Translations under genes and position numbers: made by a program
The notes under the pieces: model-generated
What the model was told of the DNA's origin: nothing
Databases searched by the model: none
The model's input: the letters and a program-made list of their open reading frames with translations, nothing else
Assembly: GCA_963781895.1 (NCBI GenBank)
Contig: CAWAIM010000055.1
Location: 5,454 to 69,453, forward strand
Source: Roseiarcus sp963781895
GTDB taxonomy: Bacteria; Pseudomonadota; Alphaproteobacteria; Rhizobiales; Beijerinckiaceae
Direction: 5' to 3'
DNA: 64,000 nucleotides
Shown: piece by piece, positions 9,208-17,926 of the stretch
Position numbering within the stretch: position 1 is the first letter of the stretch
Layout of the letters: each line of letters begins with the position of its first letter

Positions 9208-9516
9208 CTAGACGCTCTTGGTGTTGAACACCATCAGGTCGACCCCGCCGTCGGCGAAATTGGCGAGGTCGCCGGCCGTCGCCTGCCCCTGGGGCGAGGC
9301 GAGCGCCGTCTTGATCGCTTCGACGCTGTCGAATTCCAGCAGCGCGACGAGATGTACGCCGCCTGGATCGACCGGCAGACCGACGGCGCCGTCGCTCACC
9401 TTATAGGCCCGCAAGCCCGGAATGGACTTGGCGATCGGCACATGCTTGGCGAAATAATGGGCGTTGAACGCCTCGATATTCTTCGGCGTCTTGTAAACCG
9501 CGACCAGCATGGCCAT
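9208..9516 (-). CDS. EthD-family protein
   Basis: 102 residues, a small alpha/beta-barrel (ferredoxin-like, dimeric) protein. MAMLVAVYKTPKNIEAFNAH, HVPIAKSIPGLRAYKVSDG and LVALLEFDSVEAIKTALASP are typical of EthD-like proteins (EthD of the ethyl tert-butyl ether degradation operon). The biochemical role is unknown; several act in degradation pathways or bind small ligands. The start is the ATG at 9514-9516, preceded by GGAGGAAAAC; a longer reading frame upstream has no support. It lies downstream of msrP on the same strand with a 110-bp gap. Confidence 0.8.
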   Translation of the reverse strand: MAMLVAVYKTPKNIEAFNAHYFAKHVPIAKSIPGLRAYKVSDGAVGLPVDPGGVHLVALLEFDSVEAIKTALASPQGQATAGDLANFADGGVDLMVFNTKSV

Positions 9517-9626
9517 GGGCGTTTTCCTCCGGCGCTGCCGGCGCTGGCGCCCCGTGCGCCGCGCCTGCGCGCGCGCGTTCCTCATAGCATGATAGCCCTT
9601 GGCGATCAACGCGCCGGGCCGGCGCC

Positions 9627-10575
9627 TCACATGTACAGAGGCTCTTTCTCCAGCCCCTTGTAGAGGCTCGCCACCTGCTCGCCGTAGCCGTTGAACAGCA
9701 GCGTCGGGCGCTGTTGGCCGTCGTTGAGGAAAGTCTCGCGCGCCTGACTCCAGCGCGGATGGGCCACGTCGGGATTGACGTTGGCCCAGAAGCCGTATTC
9801 GTCCGGCCCGAGCGTCTCCCAGAAGGTCTGCGGCCGCTGATCGACGAACGAAATCCTGACGATCGATTTGATCGACTTGAACCCGTATTTCCACGGCGTC
9901 GCCAATCGGATCGGCGCGCCCTGAACCTTGGCCAGCGGCTTGCCGTAGGCGCCGGTGGCGACGAAGGCGAGATCGTTGGCGGCCTCGGCCATCGTCAATC
10001 CCTCGACATAAGGCCAGGGCATGAAGGATTTTTGCCCAGGCGCCATTGTCTTGTCGAGGAAGGTCTCGAACCGGACATACTTGGCGGACGACAGCGGCCG
10101 CGCGAAATCGACCAGCTTTCGCAGCGGAAAGCCGGTCCAGGGTATCGCCATCGACCAGGCCTCGACGCAGCGATGGCGATAGAGACGCTCCTCGAGTCCC
10201 ATCGTCCTGATCAACGTATCGATGTCGACCGTCCGCTGGTTCTCGACCATGCCGTCGAGCTTGACCGTCCACGGACGCGTCTTCAGCGCGCCGGCGTCGA
10301 GATGCTTGCTCGTGCCGAACTCGTAGAAGTTGTTGTAGTTGAGGTTGTATTTTTCCGGCGTCACGTCGCGGTCGAGGGTGAAGGCCGGATTGCGCGTGGC
10401 GGGATAGAGCGGGAGCGACGGGTCGGCGTCGTCCGCCCGCGCCCGGCCGGAGCCGGCGACCAGGGCGGCGCTCGCTCCCAGGCCGGCGAGAAACGCGCGC
10501 CGATCGAGGAAAAGCGCTTCGGGCGTCGCCAGAACTCGAGGGGACTTCCCAGCCTTTTCGACGCAAGCAATCCAT
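9627..10575 (-). CDS. msrP: Protein-methionine-sulfoxide reductase catalytic subunit MsrP, with an N-terminal frameshift
   Basis: Periplasmic molybdoenzyme that repairs oxidised methionines. Matches to the family include YNNFYEFGTSKHLDAGALKT, RHRCVEAWSMAIPWTGFPL with the molybdenum-ligand Cys, TPWKYGFKSIKSIV and HPRWSQARETFLNDG. A Tat-type DRRAFLAGLG precedes a hydrophobic stretch ending ARA. The ATG at 10575 gives MDCLRRKGWEVPSS, the expected N-terminus, but in a different frame from ATPEALFLDRRAF. One extra base near 10528-10530 would explain this. Neither frame alone gives a convincing full-length start. The membrane heme partner MsrQ is not adjacent. moaD and moaE elsewhere in the window serve the same cofactor. 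Confidence 0.88.
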
Positions 10576-10868
10576 GGTCTGCCCTCCCGCGCGGCCGATA
10601 CGAAGGCGACGGCGACGCCTGCGTCTCCGTCCGCGGCTATTTCGGCTCGACAGCGGCGGATGTTACACTCTTCAAGCCGCCGAACGCCGCCGCCGCGACT
10701 CCCCCCGCGCTTCGAGACGCGACGTTTCTTCAGGGTCATGAGATCAATTCAATCAATAACTTAGTGCTATGTACAGAAGCGATTTATGAGGATCGCGTCC
10801 CGAACCGCGCGGCCGGCTGTCCATTTTTCTGCAATTCATCGGGCGAGTGAGGCCGACGCCTCGGCGGC

Positions 10869-11399
10869 TCAGACCTTCTCGACCTGGCCGAACTCGAGAT
10901 CGACCGGCGTGGCGCGGCCGAAGATCGACACCGCGACCTTGACGCGCGAACGCGATTCGTCGACTTCCTCGACGACGCCGTTGAAGGAGGCGAAGGGCCC
11001 GTCCGCCACCCGCACGTTTTCGCCAATTTCGAAGCGGATCGCCGCTTTCGGCCGCTCGACGCCATCGGCGACCTGTCCCTTGATGCGATCGGCCTCGAGA
11101 TCGGGGATCGGCATCGGCTTTTTGTCGGCGCCCAGGAAGCCGGTCACCTTGGGGGTGTTCTTGATGAGGTGGTAGACCTCGTCGGTCAGGTCGCATTTGA
11201 CCAGGACGTAGCCGGGAAAGAACTTCCGCTCGGAATTGATCTTGCGCCCGCGGCGCACCTCGACGACCTGTTCGGTCGGCACCAGGATTTCCTCGAACTT
11301 GCTCTCCAGACCGCGCTGATGCGCCTGCTCGCGGATCGATTCGGCGACCTTCTTCTCGAAGTTCGAATAGGCGTGGACGATGTACCAGCGCATGCTCAT
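10869..11399 (-). CDS. nusG: Transcription termination/antitermination factor NusG
   Basis: 176 residues. The N-terminal NGN domain, MRWYIVHAYSNFEKKVAES through FFPGYVLVKCDL, binds the RNA polymerase clamp. The C-terminal KOW domain is near IGENVRVADGPFASFNGVV, ending LEFGQVEKV. Start at 11399 (MSMRWY) or 11393 (MRWY). It lies 69 bp downstream of secE on the same strand, the usual pairing. Unlike the common arrangement, no rplK-rplA follows; the next gene downstream on this strand is msrP. Confidence 0.97.
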   Translation of the reverse strand: MSMRWYIVHAYSNFEKKVAESIREQAHQRGLESKFEEILVPTEQVVEVRRGRKINSERKFFPGYVLVKCDLTDEVYHLIKNTPKVTGFLGADKKPMPIPDLEADRIKGQVADGVERPKAAIRFEIGENVRVADGPFASFNGVVEEVDESRSRVKVAVSIFGRATPVDLEFGQVEKV

Positions 11400-11468
11400 A
11401 TCAGCGTTCCAAATTGAACCTGTGGCGGCGCCCATCCGTTGGAGCGCTCGATGCTCGCAAGGACGACC

Positions 11469-11666
11469 TCAGCCGCCGCGGCCGAATCCGAGCGCCAGCG
11501 AAACAAATTCGCGCAGCACCTGATCGACGACGACGAAGAACACGCTCGCGAACACGACCAGGAGCAGAACGAGTCCGGTGGTGACGAGGGTCTCGCGCCG
11601 CGTCGGCCAGACCACCTTGGAGGCTTCCGCGCGCACCTGCTGGATGAATTCGAACGGGTTGGTCAT
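11469..11666 (-). CDS. secE: Preprotein translocase subunit SecE
   Basis: 65 residues. It starts MTNPFEFIQQVRAEASKVVW, has the conserved WPTRRETLVTTG, and a single transmembrane helix (LVLLLVVFASVFFVVVDQVL). This is the short single-span SecE of alphaproteobacteria, part of the SecYEG channel. The start at 11666 was chosen because the family begins here; the longer frame upstream is low-complexity Arg-rich sequence. It is cotranscribed with nusG. Confidence 0.95.
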   Translation of the reverse strand: MTNPFEFIQQVRAEASKVVWPTRRETLVTTGLVLLLVVFASVFFVVVDQVLREFVSLALGFGRGG

Positions 11667-12156
11667 TCTTGTCGTTTTTCGTTCCGGTCTCGTCTCGCGG
11701 CGGGCGGCGGCGCCGTCCCGCCAGAAAAACTCGCGGCGCGGGGCCTCTCGGCGCCGCGCCACCCGTGGCTCATATACGATGATGTGGCGCCTCGCCAAGC
11801 GAAAACTGACATTTTGGCGGCAAAGCCGTTCCATCGAAACTTGGCCGCGGTCCGGAACCGGCGCGCTCTTGGCTGAAAGGCTTGGACGTTCGAGCGCCGG
11901 ACGGCGCGGGCGGCCCCATCAGGCTGTGCAGAAACTCATCCCACGCGTGCTTCAAGCCAAGCCCTGGCGAAGCGGGTCGACACATTGGCTTGCGGACTCG
12001 CATGAGGCTGGGCGGCGGACCTGCGCCATGCGCTCTTTGAGGCTCGACGGCTCGCCGCGGCCCTGCGCCAGATCGTCCGTCCTTCGTCGCCTTCGCGGCC
12101 GCCTCCCAGACTGGTAGAACTCAACCGATTGCAGTTCACAATCAGACGGAGGCCCC
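11667..12156. other. Intergenic region upstream of secE
   Basis: 490 bp between divergent secE and the DHFR-like gene. I searched for the tRNA-Trp often found just before secE and saw no tRNA-like sequence. Open frames here are short and lack recognisable motifs. The promoters of both flanking genes must lie here, but I cannot place them. Confidence 0.5.
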
Positions 12157-12789
12157 ATGGGCAAGGTGCGCGTAGCGGCTTTTGGAGTGTCCATCGACGG
12201 CTTCGGGGCCGGCCCGGACCAGAGCCTGGAGCATCCGCTCGGCAAACGGGGCGGGGAGTTGCACAATTGGTTCTACCCGACCCGGACCTTTCGATCGATG
12301 TTGGGGCAAGACGGCGGGACTGACGATCGCTTCGCCCGCGCCGCGGCGGAAGGCTTCGGCGCCTTCATCCTCGGCCGCAATATGTTCGGCCCGATCCGCG
12401 GCGAATGGCCGGACGACGCGTGGAAGGGCTGGTGGGGCGACAATCCCCCGTATCACGCGCCGACCTTCATCCTCACCCACCACGCCCGGGCGCCAATCGT
12501 GATGGAGGGCGGGACGACCTTCCATTTCGTCACCGACGGGATCGAGGCGGCGCTCGCCCAGGCCAAGGCCGCCGCGGGCGACCTGGACGTGAAGATCGGC
12601 GGCGGAGTTTCGACGATCCGCCAGTACCTGCTCGCAGGAGCGATCGACGAGTTGCACCTGGCGCTGTCGCCCGTCGTTCTGGGCCGTGGGGAATCCCTGT
12701 TCGCAGGCATTGACCTGCCAGGCCTTGGCTATCGGGTGACGGAGGCGGTCCCAACGGAGCTGGCGACCCACCTCGTGCTGACGCGCTGA
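12157..12789 (+). CDS. Dihydrofolate reductase family protein (RibD C-terminal-like)
   Basis: 210 residues. KVRVAAFGVSIDGFGAGPDQ at the N-terminus, FILGRNMFGPIRGEW, VKIGGGVSTIRQYLLAGAID with the glycine-rich NADPH loop, and ELHLALSPVVLGRGESLF are characteristic of the RibD-C/DHFR-like superfamily. These are NADPH-dependent reductases, often of unknown substrate; I do not claim it is folate DHFR. The ATG at 12157 is clear. It stands alone on the + strand, followed by an IS remnant. Confidence 0.85.
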   Translation: MGKVRVAAFGVSIDGFGAGPDQSLEHPLGKRGGELHNWFYPTRTFRSMLGQDGGTDDRFARAAAEGFGAFILGRNMFGPIRGEWPDDAWKGWWGDNPPYHAPTFILTHHARAPIVMEGGTTFHFVTDGIEAALAQAKAAAGDLDVKIGGGVSTIRQYLLAGAIDELHLALSPVVLGRGESLFAGIDLPGLGYRVTEAVPTELATHLVLTR

Positions 12790-12893
12790 CCGTCGGGAAC
12801 GGACCGGGCGCCGGGACCGAAGACCCGTAGAATCAAGCTGTTGTGCGGCGGGCGGGAGAACATCCAGCAAGCGTCATCGAAGGTCCGGACCGC

Positions 12894-13260
12894 GCTCGGG
12901 TCAGTCTACGTCCGTCGAGCATCGAAGACGACATCGCGCCCGCCGCCCTGGTGCGAGCGCTGGACGCGTTCCTCGACAGCCTCGACCTGAGCGAGCTCGA
13001 TTTCGAGCGCAGCGTCGCCGCCGCGACCGGCTGTCCCGGCTTCCGGCCGGGCGACAGGCTACGGCTCTACATCTGGGGCGTCCGCCTGCAAGGACTGTCG
13101 GGTGAAGGCGCAGTGCACGCCCGGCGCTCAGCGGACCATCCATCGGCGGATCGACCAACGCGCCCTCGACCGCGACGGAGCGGCGCATCTCCGCCGGTCC
13201 CAGCCGGATGAGGATGAGGCGATGCACCGTCGCCGGCTGGCGGTTGGTCGACGAGCCGGC
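12894..13260 (+). pseudogene. IS1182-type transposase remnant with internal deletion
   Basis: Two pieces in different frames. The first, about 12894-13080, reads LVRALDAFLDSLDLSELDF then AAATGCPGFRPGDRLRLYIW, matching the N-terminal (DUF772) region of IS1182-family transposases, where the family has a PADLLKLYIYGYL-like motif. The second, from about 13087, reads CKDCRVKAQCTPGAQRTIHR, matching the cysteine-rich CxxCxxxxxC region near the C-terminal half. The DDE core in between is missing. No terminal repeats were identified. It is a dead insertion sequence just upstream of the metZ leader. Confidence 0.6.
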
Positions 13261-13296
13261 CTTGACGCAGGGACAATCGCGGGTCTATCGCTTTAC

Positions 13297-13362
13297 GATC
13301 GTGGTCATTTGAGCCGGTCGGCTTGCCGCCACGTTAAACATTGGGCTAAAAGATCGGGGCTG
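13297..13362 (+). promoter_or_regulatory. SAM-II riboswitch upstream of metZ
   Basis: The sequence contains, in order, TCATTTGAGCCGGTC, GGCTTGCCGCCACGTTAAAC and GGGCTAAAAGATCGGG. These match the conserved parts of the alphaproteobacterial SAM-II (metA) RNA motif: GAUUU-like start, GGCUUGCnGCCACGU hairpin, and the GCUAAAA strand that forms the pseudoknot. It ends about 62 bp before the metZ ATG. SAM-II typically represses translation of methionine genes when S-adenosylmethionine is plentiful. The call is by eye; a covariance-model search would settle the exact ends. Confidence 0.82.
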
Positions 13363-13424
13363 CTTCGTCATCCGGCCTCGTCTGCAAGCCCTCGGCGCAT
13401 GGCGCCTGTAGAGGACTGTAGAGC

Positions 13425-14654
13425 ATGACGACCCCCCGCAAATCACGCGACCCGGCGACGCTCCGGCCCGCCACCCAACTCATTCATGGCGGCTCGCTGC
13501 GCTCGCGGTTCGAGGAGACGTCCGAAGCCCTGTTCCTGACCCAAGGCTATCTCTACGATACGATGGAGATCGCCGAGGCGCGCTTCAAGGGCGACGACCC
13601 CGGGTACATCTATTCGCGCTTCGCCAATCCGACCGTGGCGATGTTCGAGCGCCGCATGGCGCTGCTCGAGGGCGCCGAGGCCGCGCGCGCCACCGCGAGC
13701 GGCATGGCGGCCGTGACCGCCGCATTGATGGGCCAGGTCAAGGCGGGCGACCATGTCGTCGCCGCAAGGGCGCTGTTCGGCTCGTGCCTCTATGTCGTCG
13801 AGGAGTTGCTGCCGCGATTCGGCGTCGCCTCGACGCTGGTCGAGGGGACGGATCTCGACGCCTGGCGCGCGGCGGTGCGTCCCAACACCAAGACGGCGTT
13901 CGTGGAGTCGCCGACAAATCCGACCCTGGAGATCGTCGACATCGCCGGCGTCGCCGAAATCGTGCACGCCAGCGGCGCGACCCTCGTCGTCGACAACGTG
14001 TTCGCCACGCCCCTGCTCCAGCGACCGCTGAAGCTCGGCGCGGACTGCGTCGTCTATTCGGCGACAAAGCACATCGACGGTCAAGGCCGCGTGCTCGGCG
14101 GAGTCATTCTGGCGAGCGAGAAATTCATCGCCGACCATATCCACAATTTCCTGCGCCAGACCGGTCCATGCCTGTCGCCGTTCAACGCCTGGACGTTGCT
14201 GAAGTCGCTGGAGACGCTGCCCGTGCGGGTCGCGGCGCAGACGCGCTCGGCCGAACGGATCGCGGACTTCCTCAGCCGACATTCTGCGGTCGTTCGCACG
14301 CTCTATCCCGGTCGCGCGGACCACCCGCAGGCTGAACTCGCCAATCGTCAGATGAGCGGCGGAGGCACGCTGCTCGCATTCGAGGTCGCTGGCGGCAAGG
14401 CCGGAGCGTTCCGCATGGCCAATGCGCTGTCGATCATCGGCATCTCGAACAATCTGGGCGACGCCAAGAGCCTCATCACCCACCCGGAAACGACGACCCA
14501 TCAGCGCCTGAAGCCGGAGCAGCGGGCGGCGCTCGGCATCGGGCCTGGGTTGCTCAGGCTGTCGGTCGGCCTCGAGGACCCCGACGATCTGATCGAGGAC
14601 CTGGCTCAGGCGCTCGGCAAAGTCGATTTGGCGCCGCGTCACGCCGCCGAATGA
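13425..14654 (+). CDS. metZ: O-succinylhomoserine sulfhydrylase
   Basis: 409 residues, PLP enzyme of the Cys/Met metabolism family that makes homocysteine from O-succinylhomoserine and sulfide. RPATQLIHGGSLRS, GYIYSRFANPTVAMFERRMA, VVDNVFATPLLQRPLKLGAD and SATKHIDGQGR (Schiff-base lysine K215) are diagnostic, and DAKSLITHPETTTHQRL is near the C-terminus. Distinguishing MetZ from MetB, MetC or MetY by eye is not absolute, but the GQGRVLGG stretch and the SAM-II leader favour MetZ. Regulation is probably through that riboswitch. Confidence 0.93.
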   Translation: MTTPRKSRDPATLRPATQLIHGGSLRSRFEETSEALFLTQGYLYDTMEIAEARFKGDDPGYIYSRFANPTVAMFERRMALLEGAEAARATASGMAAVTAALMGQVKAGDHVVAARALFGSCLYVVEELLPRFGVASTLVEGTDLDAWRAAVRPNTKTAFVESPTNPTLEIVDIAGVAEIVHASGATLVVDNVFATPLLQRPLKLGADCVVYSATKHIDGQGRVLGGVILASEKFIADHIHNFLRQTGPCLSPFNAWTLLKSLETLPVRVAAQTRSAERIADFLSRHSAVVRTLYPGRADHPQAELANRQMSGGGTLLAFEVAGGKAGAFRMANALSIIGISNNLGDAKSLITHPETTTHQRLKPEQRAALGIGPGLLRLSVGLEDPDDLIEDLAQALGKVDLAPRHAAE

Positions 14655-14707
14655 GGCCAAGAGCAATTCCCGCCGAGCGCGCGGACCGCGCTCGGCGAAA
14701 GCCAAAT

Positions 14708-15166
14708 CTAACTGTCGAGTTCGCCCGCCGTGGGCACGCGCCCCTTGGGGGTCAAATGGTTGATCAGCTGTGGCAGCACGAGCGCCAACTGGTTGAGCAT
14801 CTCCTCCTTGCTCATGCCGGTGCGCGCCGACAGTTCGCTGATCACATCCTGGCCGAGCGCCGACCCGAGCTGACCGGGCTGGATGGGCTGGTTCGCCCCG
14901 CTGCCGACCCAGGAATTGACCTGCGGCGCCGCGCCGCCGGCGGCGAGCTTGCCGATCAGATCGCTGAGGCCGCCGATCAGGCTGCCAGCAGGGGCCCCTG
15001 TTGACGGGGGCGCGACCGATGGCGTCGGCGCGGCCGGGGCTTGCGCCGGCGCGGAGCTCCCGCCAAAAATCTTACCGAGAATGAGGGCGCCGGCCGCGAC
15101 CGCGATCGGCGTCGCCAGATTGCCGCCGGGCACCGCGTTCTTCAAAGCGTCGTCAAACATTCCCAT
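14708..15166 (-). CDS. YidB-family protein (DUF937)
   Basis: 152 residues. The N-terminus MGMFDDALKNAVPGG is followed by a glycine/alanine-rich hydrophobic stretch (AVAAGALILGKIFGG) and a Pro/Ala linker. The C-terminal helical part (SWVGSGANQPIQPGQLGSAL, LSARTGMSKEEMLNQLALVL, INHLTPKGRVPTAGEL) is the conserved YidB domain. Function is unknown; related proteins are abundant in proteobacteria. It is convergent with metZ, 53 bp apart. Confidence 0.85.
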   Translation of the reverse strand: MGMFDDALKNAVPGGNLATPIAVAAGALILGKIFGGSSAPAQAPAAPTPSVAPPSTGAPAGSLIGGLSDLIGKLAAGGAAPQVNSWVGSGANQPIQPGQLGSALGQDVISELSARTGMSKEEMLNQLALVLPQLINHLTPKGRVPTAGELDS

Positions 15167-15382
15167 GACTGCGTCCTCCTAGGTGAAACCGACCCGCGTC
15201 CTCCCTCGCGCCTCCGGGCGGATGCCCGGCGCAGCCCGGCGAAGAGGAACGTCGCAGTTTATCGTCTTGCGTTTTCCTCGTCCATACCGCAACAATCCTG
15301 TCAGGCCGTACCCTTGCAGCTGTGCGCCGCGGATGCGACGCAGCGGTTCGTCTTTGGGGGGCAGCCCGCAGGAGGCTTGGAC

Positions 15383-15634
15383 ATGGGCATACTCAGCTGG
15401 ATCATTTTAGGTTTGATCGCCGGCTTCATCGCAAGCAAGATCGTCAACAAGTCGGGTTCGGGCCTCACAATGGACATCGCGCTTGGGATCGTCGGCGCGT
15501 TCGTCGGCGGCGTTCTCGCCAGGCTTATTGGGTTCCACGGCGTCACCGGCTTGAACATTTGGAGCATCATCATCGCGGCCATCGGCGCTGTCGTGGTGCT
15601 GTGGGTCTACCACGCGGTCGTCGCCAAGACCTGA
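15383..15634 (+). CDS. GlsB/YeaQ/YmgE-family stress-response membrane protein
   Basis: 83 residues with three hydrophobic segments: MGILSWIILGLIAGFIASKI, a glycine-rich middle (DIALGIVGAFVGGVLARLIG) and WSIIIAAIGAVVVLWVYHAV. This is the transglycosylase-associated-like family of small inner-membrane proteins, often induced by stress; biochemical role unknown. The ATG at 15383 follows GGAGG at 15371-15375. Longer upstream reading is not supported. Convergent with moaE, four bases apart. Confidence 0.88.
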   Translation: MGILSWIILGLIAGFIASKIVNKSGSGLTMDIALGIVGAFVGGVLARLIGFHGVTGLNIWSIIIAAIGAVVVLWVYHAVVAKT

Positions 15635-15638
15635 CGCC

Positions 15639-16106
15639 TCACGATCGGTCGGCGGCGGTCCACCGCGCCGCCGACTGGTCGTCTTCGTCCTTGGCTTCGA
15701 CCCAACCTTCGACGCTCCCATCCGGGCGCATGGTCCGTTTCCATATCGGCGCCCGCGTCTTGAGAAAATCCATCAGCATCTCGGCCGCTTCGAACGCGGC
15801 GGCGCGATGCGCGGCCGACACCGCGGCCATGACGATCCGCTCGCCCGGCGCGATGCGTCCGGTGCGGTGGATCACGGTCACGCCCATCAACGGCCATCGG
15901 CCTTCGGCCAAGCGGGCCACGCGGGCGATCTCCTCCTCGGCCATGCCGGGATAATGTTCGAGCTCGAGCGCGGCGAGCCGCCCGCCTTCGTCGCGGCAAT
16001 AGCCGACGAAACTCACCACCGCGCCGACGTCGGTGCGCCCGCGCGCGAGCGCTTCCGCCTCGGCGCCAGCGTCAAAGTCCTCGCGCTGCACGCGGATCGT
16101 CGCCAT
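15639..16106 (-). CDS. moaE: Molybdopterin synthase catalytic subunit MoaE
   Basis: 155 residues. VGAVVSFVGYCRD, LELEHYPGMAEEEIARVA, GVTVIHRTGRIAPGE and ETLMD-like AAEMLMDFLKTRAPIWKR with the catalytic lysine (KTRAPIWKRT) identify MoaE. It transfers sulfur from the MoaD thiocarboxylate to precursor Z (cPMP) to form molybdopterin. It lies four bases downstream of moaD on the same strand, so the two are translated together. The window also encodes a molybdoenzyme, MsrP. Confidence 0.95.
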   Translation of the reverse strand: MATIRVQREDFDAGAEAEALARGRTDVGAVVSFVGYCRDEGGRLAALELEHYPGMAEEEIARVARLAEGRWPLMGVTVIHRTGRIAPGERIVMAAVSAAHRAAAFEAAEMLMDFLKTRAPIWKRTMRPDGSVEGWVEAKDEDDQSAARWTAADRS

Positions 16107-16110
16107 CGGA

Positions 16111-16362
16111 TCAGCCGCCTGTCATCGGCGGAAAGAACGCGACTTCCTTCACGCCGGCAATCGCCGCCTCGCGCCGCGCGTGCACCCTATCGAGAGCCGC
16201 GCGCACGCTGGACGGCTTGTCGAAGGCATGGGCGTAGCCGTCGCCCCGCTGCGACAGCCAGGTCATGAGGTCGCCGACCGTCTTCACGGTCGATGGCGGG
16301 TCAAGCTCTTCCTCGCCCTTGCCGACGCGTTCGCGCACCCAGGCGAAATAGACCGCTTTCAT
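16111..16362 (-). CDS. moaD: Molybdopterin synthase sulfur-carrier subunit MoaD
   Basis: 83 residues, ubiquitin-like fold. It starts MKAVYFAWVRERVGKGEEEL and ends VKEVAFFPPMTGG, with the essential C-terminal Gly-Gly that is thiocarboxylated. The start at 16362 is set by homology; a longer upstream frame overlaps pgsA and is not credible. It lies 8 bp after pgsA and four bases before moaE, an order commonly seen in Rhizobiales. Confidence 0.95.
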   Translation of the reverse strand: MKAVYFAWVRERVGKGEEELDPPSTVKTVGDLMTWLSQRGDGYAHAFDKPSSVRAALDRVHARREAAIAGVKEVAFFPPMTGG

Positions 16363-16370
16363 CTCGAGCC

Positions 16371-16982
16371 TTAGTCGCCTCCGACGTGGTCGTAGCTGGC
16401 CTTCATATAGTCCCAGCCAGTGTAGAGCGTGAGGATCGCGGCGATCCACAACAGGACGATCCCGGTCTGAATTGAGCCTGGCATGACGGCTTCCCCCGCC
16501 GGTCCCGCGATCAGGAATCCCAGCGCGACGAGCTGGACCGTGGTTTTCCACTTGGCGACCGCGGTTACCGGCACGGGGACCCGGAGCTCGGCCAGATATT
16601 CGCGTAAGCCCGAGACGAGAATTTCACGGCACAAAATGACGAGCGCGGCCCACAGCGTCGCGCCGGCGATCGTCTGGTTCGCGGCCAGCATCAGGATGGC
16701 CGAGGACACGAGAAGCTTGTCGGCGATCGGATCCAGCATCCGCCCGAGCGAGGACTGCTGCGACCACGCCCGGGCGAGATAGCCGTCGAAAAAATCGGTG
16801 ACCCCGGCGGCTATGAAGATCGCCAGCGCCGTCCACCGCGCCCAAGGCTCGCCGGGCCAGAACAGGAAGCCGGCGACGAGGGGGACCGCCGTGACCCGAG
16901 CATAGGTCAGGATATTCGGCAGAGACCAGTTGCGGCTGATCGGGCGCGACGTCGAGGAAGCCATGGGCTTGCCACCTGACAT
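16371..16982 (-). CDS. pgsA: CDP-diacylglycerol-glycerol-3-phosphate 3-phosphatidyltransferase
   Basis: 203 residues, integral membrane enzyme making phosphatidylglycerophosphate. The CDP-alcohol phosphotransferase motif is DGYLARAWSQQSSLGRMLD followed by PIADK, fitting D-G-x2-A-R-x8-G-x3-D-x3-D. NWSLPNILTYARVTAVPL is the typical N-terminus, and several hydrophobic helices follow. The start could be MSGGKPMAS at 16982 or the internal methionine seven codons in. First gene of pgsA-moaD-moaE. The uvrC gene often found upstream in relatives is not here. Confidence 0.94.
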   Translation of the reverse strand: MSGGKPMASSTSRPISRNWSLPNILTYARVTAVPLVAGFLFWPGEPWARWTALAIFIAAGVTDFFDGYLARAWSQQSSLGRMLDPIADKLLVSSAILMLAANQTIAGATLWAALVILCREILVSGLREYLAELRVPVPVTAVAKWKTTVQLVALGFLIAGPAGEAVMPGSIQTGIVLLWIAAILTLYTGWDYMKASYDHVGGD

Positions 16983-17145
16983 CCTCGTCTCGCCCCCGTC
17001 AATAGCGTTGGACCGCGGGATTGACGCTGGGGCCGCCGCGCTGGAGCGTTCCCCACAAAACTGGGGATGGACCGCGCGTCCGGACCCGGCCCGGCGCGGC
17101 TTCGTCTACAATTAGGGGACGATCGCGAGGTCAGGAGTTCAGCCC

Positions 17146-17775
17146 ATGTCGAACGTTCACGTCGTCAGCCACCCCCTGGTGCAGCACAAATTGACGCTGA
17201 TGCGCGACAAGACGGTGTCGACCAAGGGCTTCCGGCAGCTCCTGAACGAGATCGGCATGCTGCTGGCGTACGAGGTGACCCGCGATCTGCCGCTGGAGCT
17301 GGTCGAGGTCGAAACGCCGCTGGCCAAAACGCTCCAGCCCACGATCTCGGGCAAGAAACTCGTGTTCGCGCCGATCTTACGCGCCGGCGTCGGGTTTCTC
17401 GACGGCATGCTCAATCTGGTCCCGAGCGCGCGCGTCGCCCACATCGGGCTTTATCGCGATCCTCAGACGCTGGAGGCGGTCGAATATTATTTCAAGGCGC
17501 CTTTGGACGTCGCCGACCGGCTCGTGGTCGTGATGGATCCGATGCTCGCCACCGCCAATTCCGCCGTCGCGGCCATCGATCGCCTCAAGCAGCGGGGCGT
17601 GAAGGACATCCGGTTCGTCTGCCTCCTGGCCGCGCCAGAGGGTATAGAGCGGCTGACCAAGGCCCACCCGGACGTCCAAATCTGGACCGCCGCGATCGAC
17701 GAACGGCTAAACGACCACGGCTATATTGTCCCTGGACTGGGCGACGCCGGCGATCGGATGTTCGGAACAAAGTAG
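17146..17775 (+). CDS. upp: Uracil phosphoribosyltransferase
   Basis: 209 residues, the usual length. It salvages uracil by joining it to PRPP to give UMP. HPLVQHKLTLMRDKTVSTKG is the family N-terminus, LRAGVGFLDGML is conserved, VVMDPMLATANSA is the PRPP-binding loop, and YIVPGLGDAGDRMFGT near the C-terminus binds uracil. Single gene with about 160 bp upstream for its promoter. Confidence 0.97.
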   Translation: MSNVHVVSHPLVQHKLTLMRDKTVSTKGFRQLLNEIGMLLAYEVTRDLPLELVEVETPLAKTLQPTISGKKLVFAPILRAGVGFLDGMLNLVPSARVAHIGLYRDPQTLEAVEYYFKAPLDVADRLVVVMDPMLATANSAVAAIDRLKQRGVKDIRFVCLLAAPEGIERLTKAHPDVQIWTAAIDERLNDHGYIVPGLGDAGDRMFGTK

Positions 17776-17926
17776 AGACCCGCGGGTCAAAGCGTCCGGA
17801 CCGCGAAGCTTCCGCGCCGACAGGGCCGAACGAGCCCGCAAACTCGGAATCGGACCTGATGGCCACAGAAGCCGCGCAGGTCGAATGCCCGCGCGGACGA
17901 ACGGCCGTAAGACTTCGGGGCCCGCC

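Noticed and set aside
11667..12156. Possible tRNA-Trp upstream of secE
   Set aside because: Expected from synteny, but no cloverleaf-like sequence or T-loop GGTTCGA motif was found.
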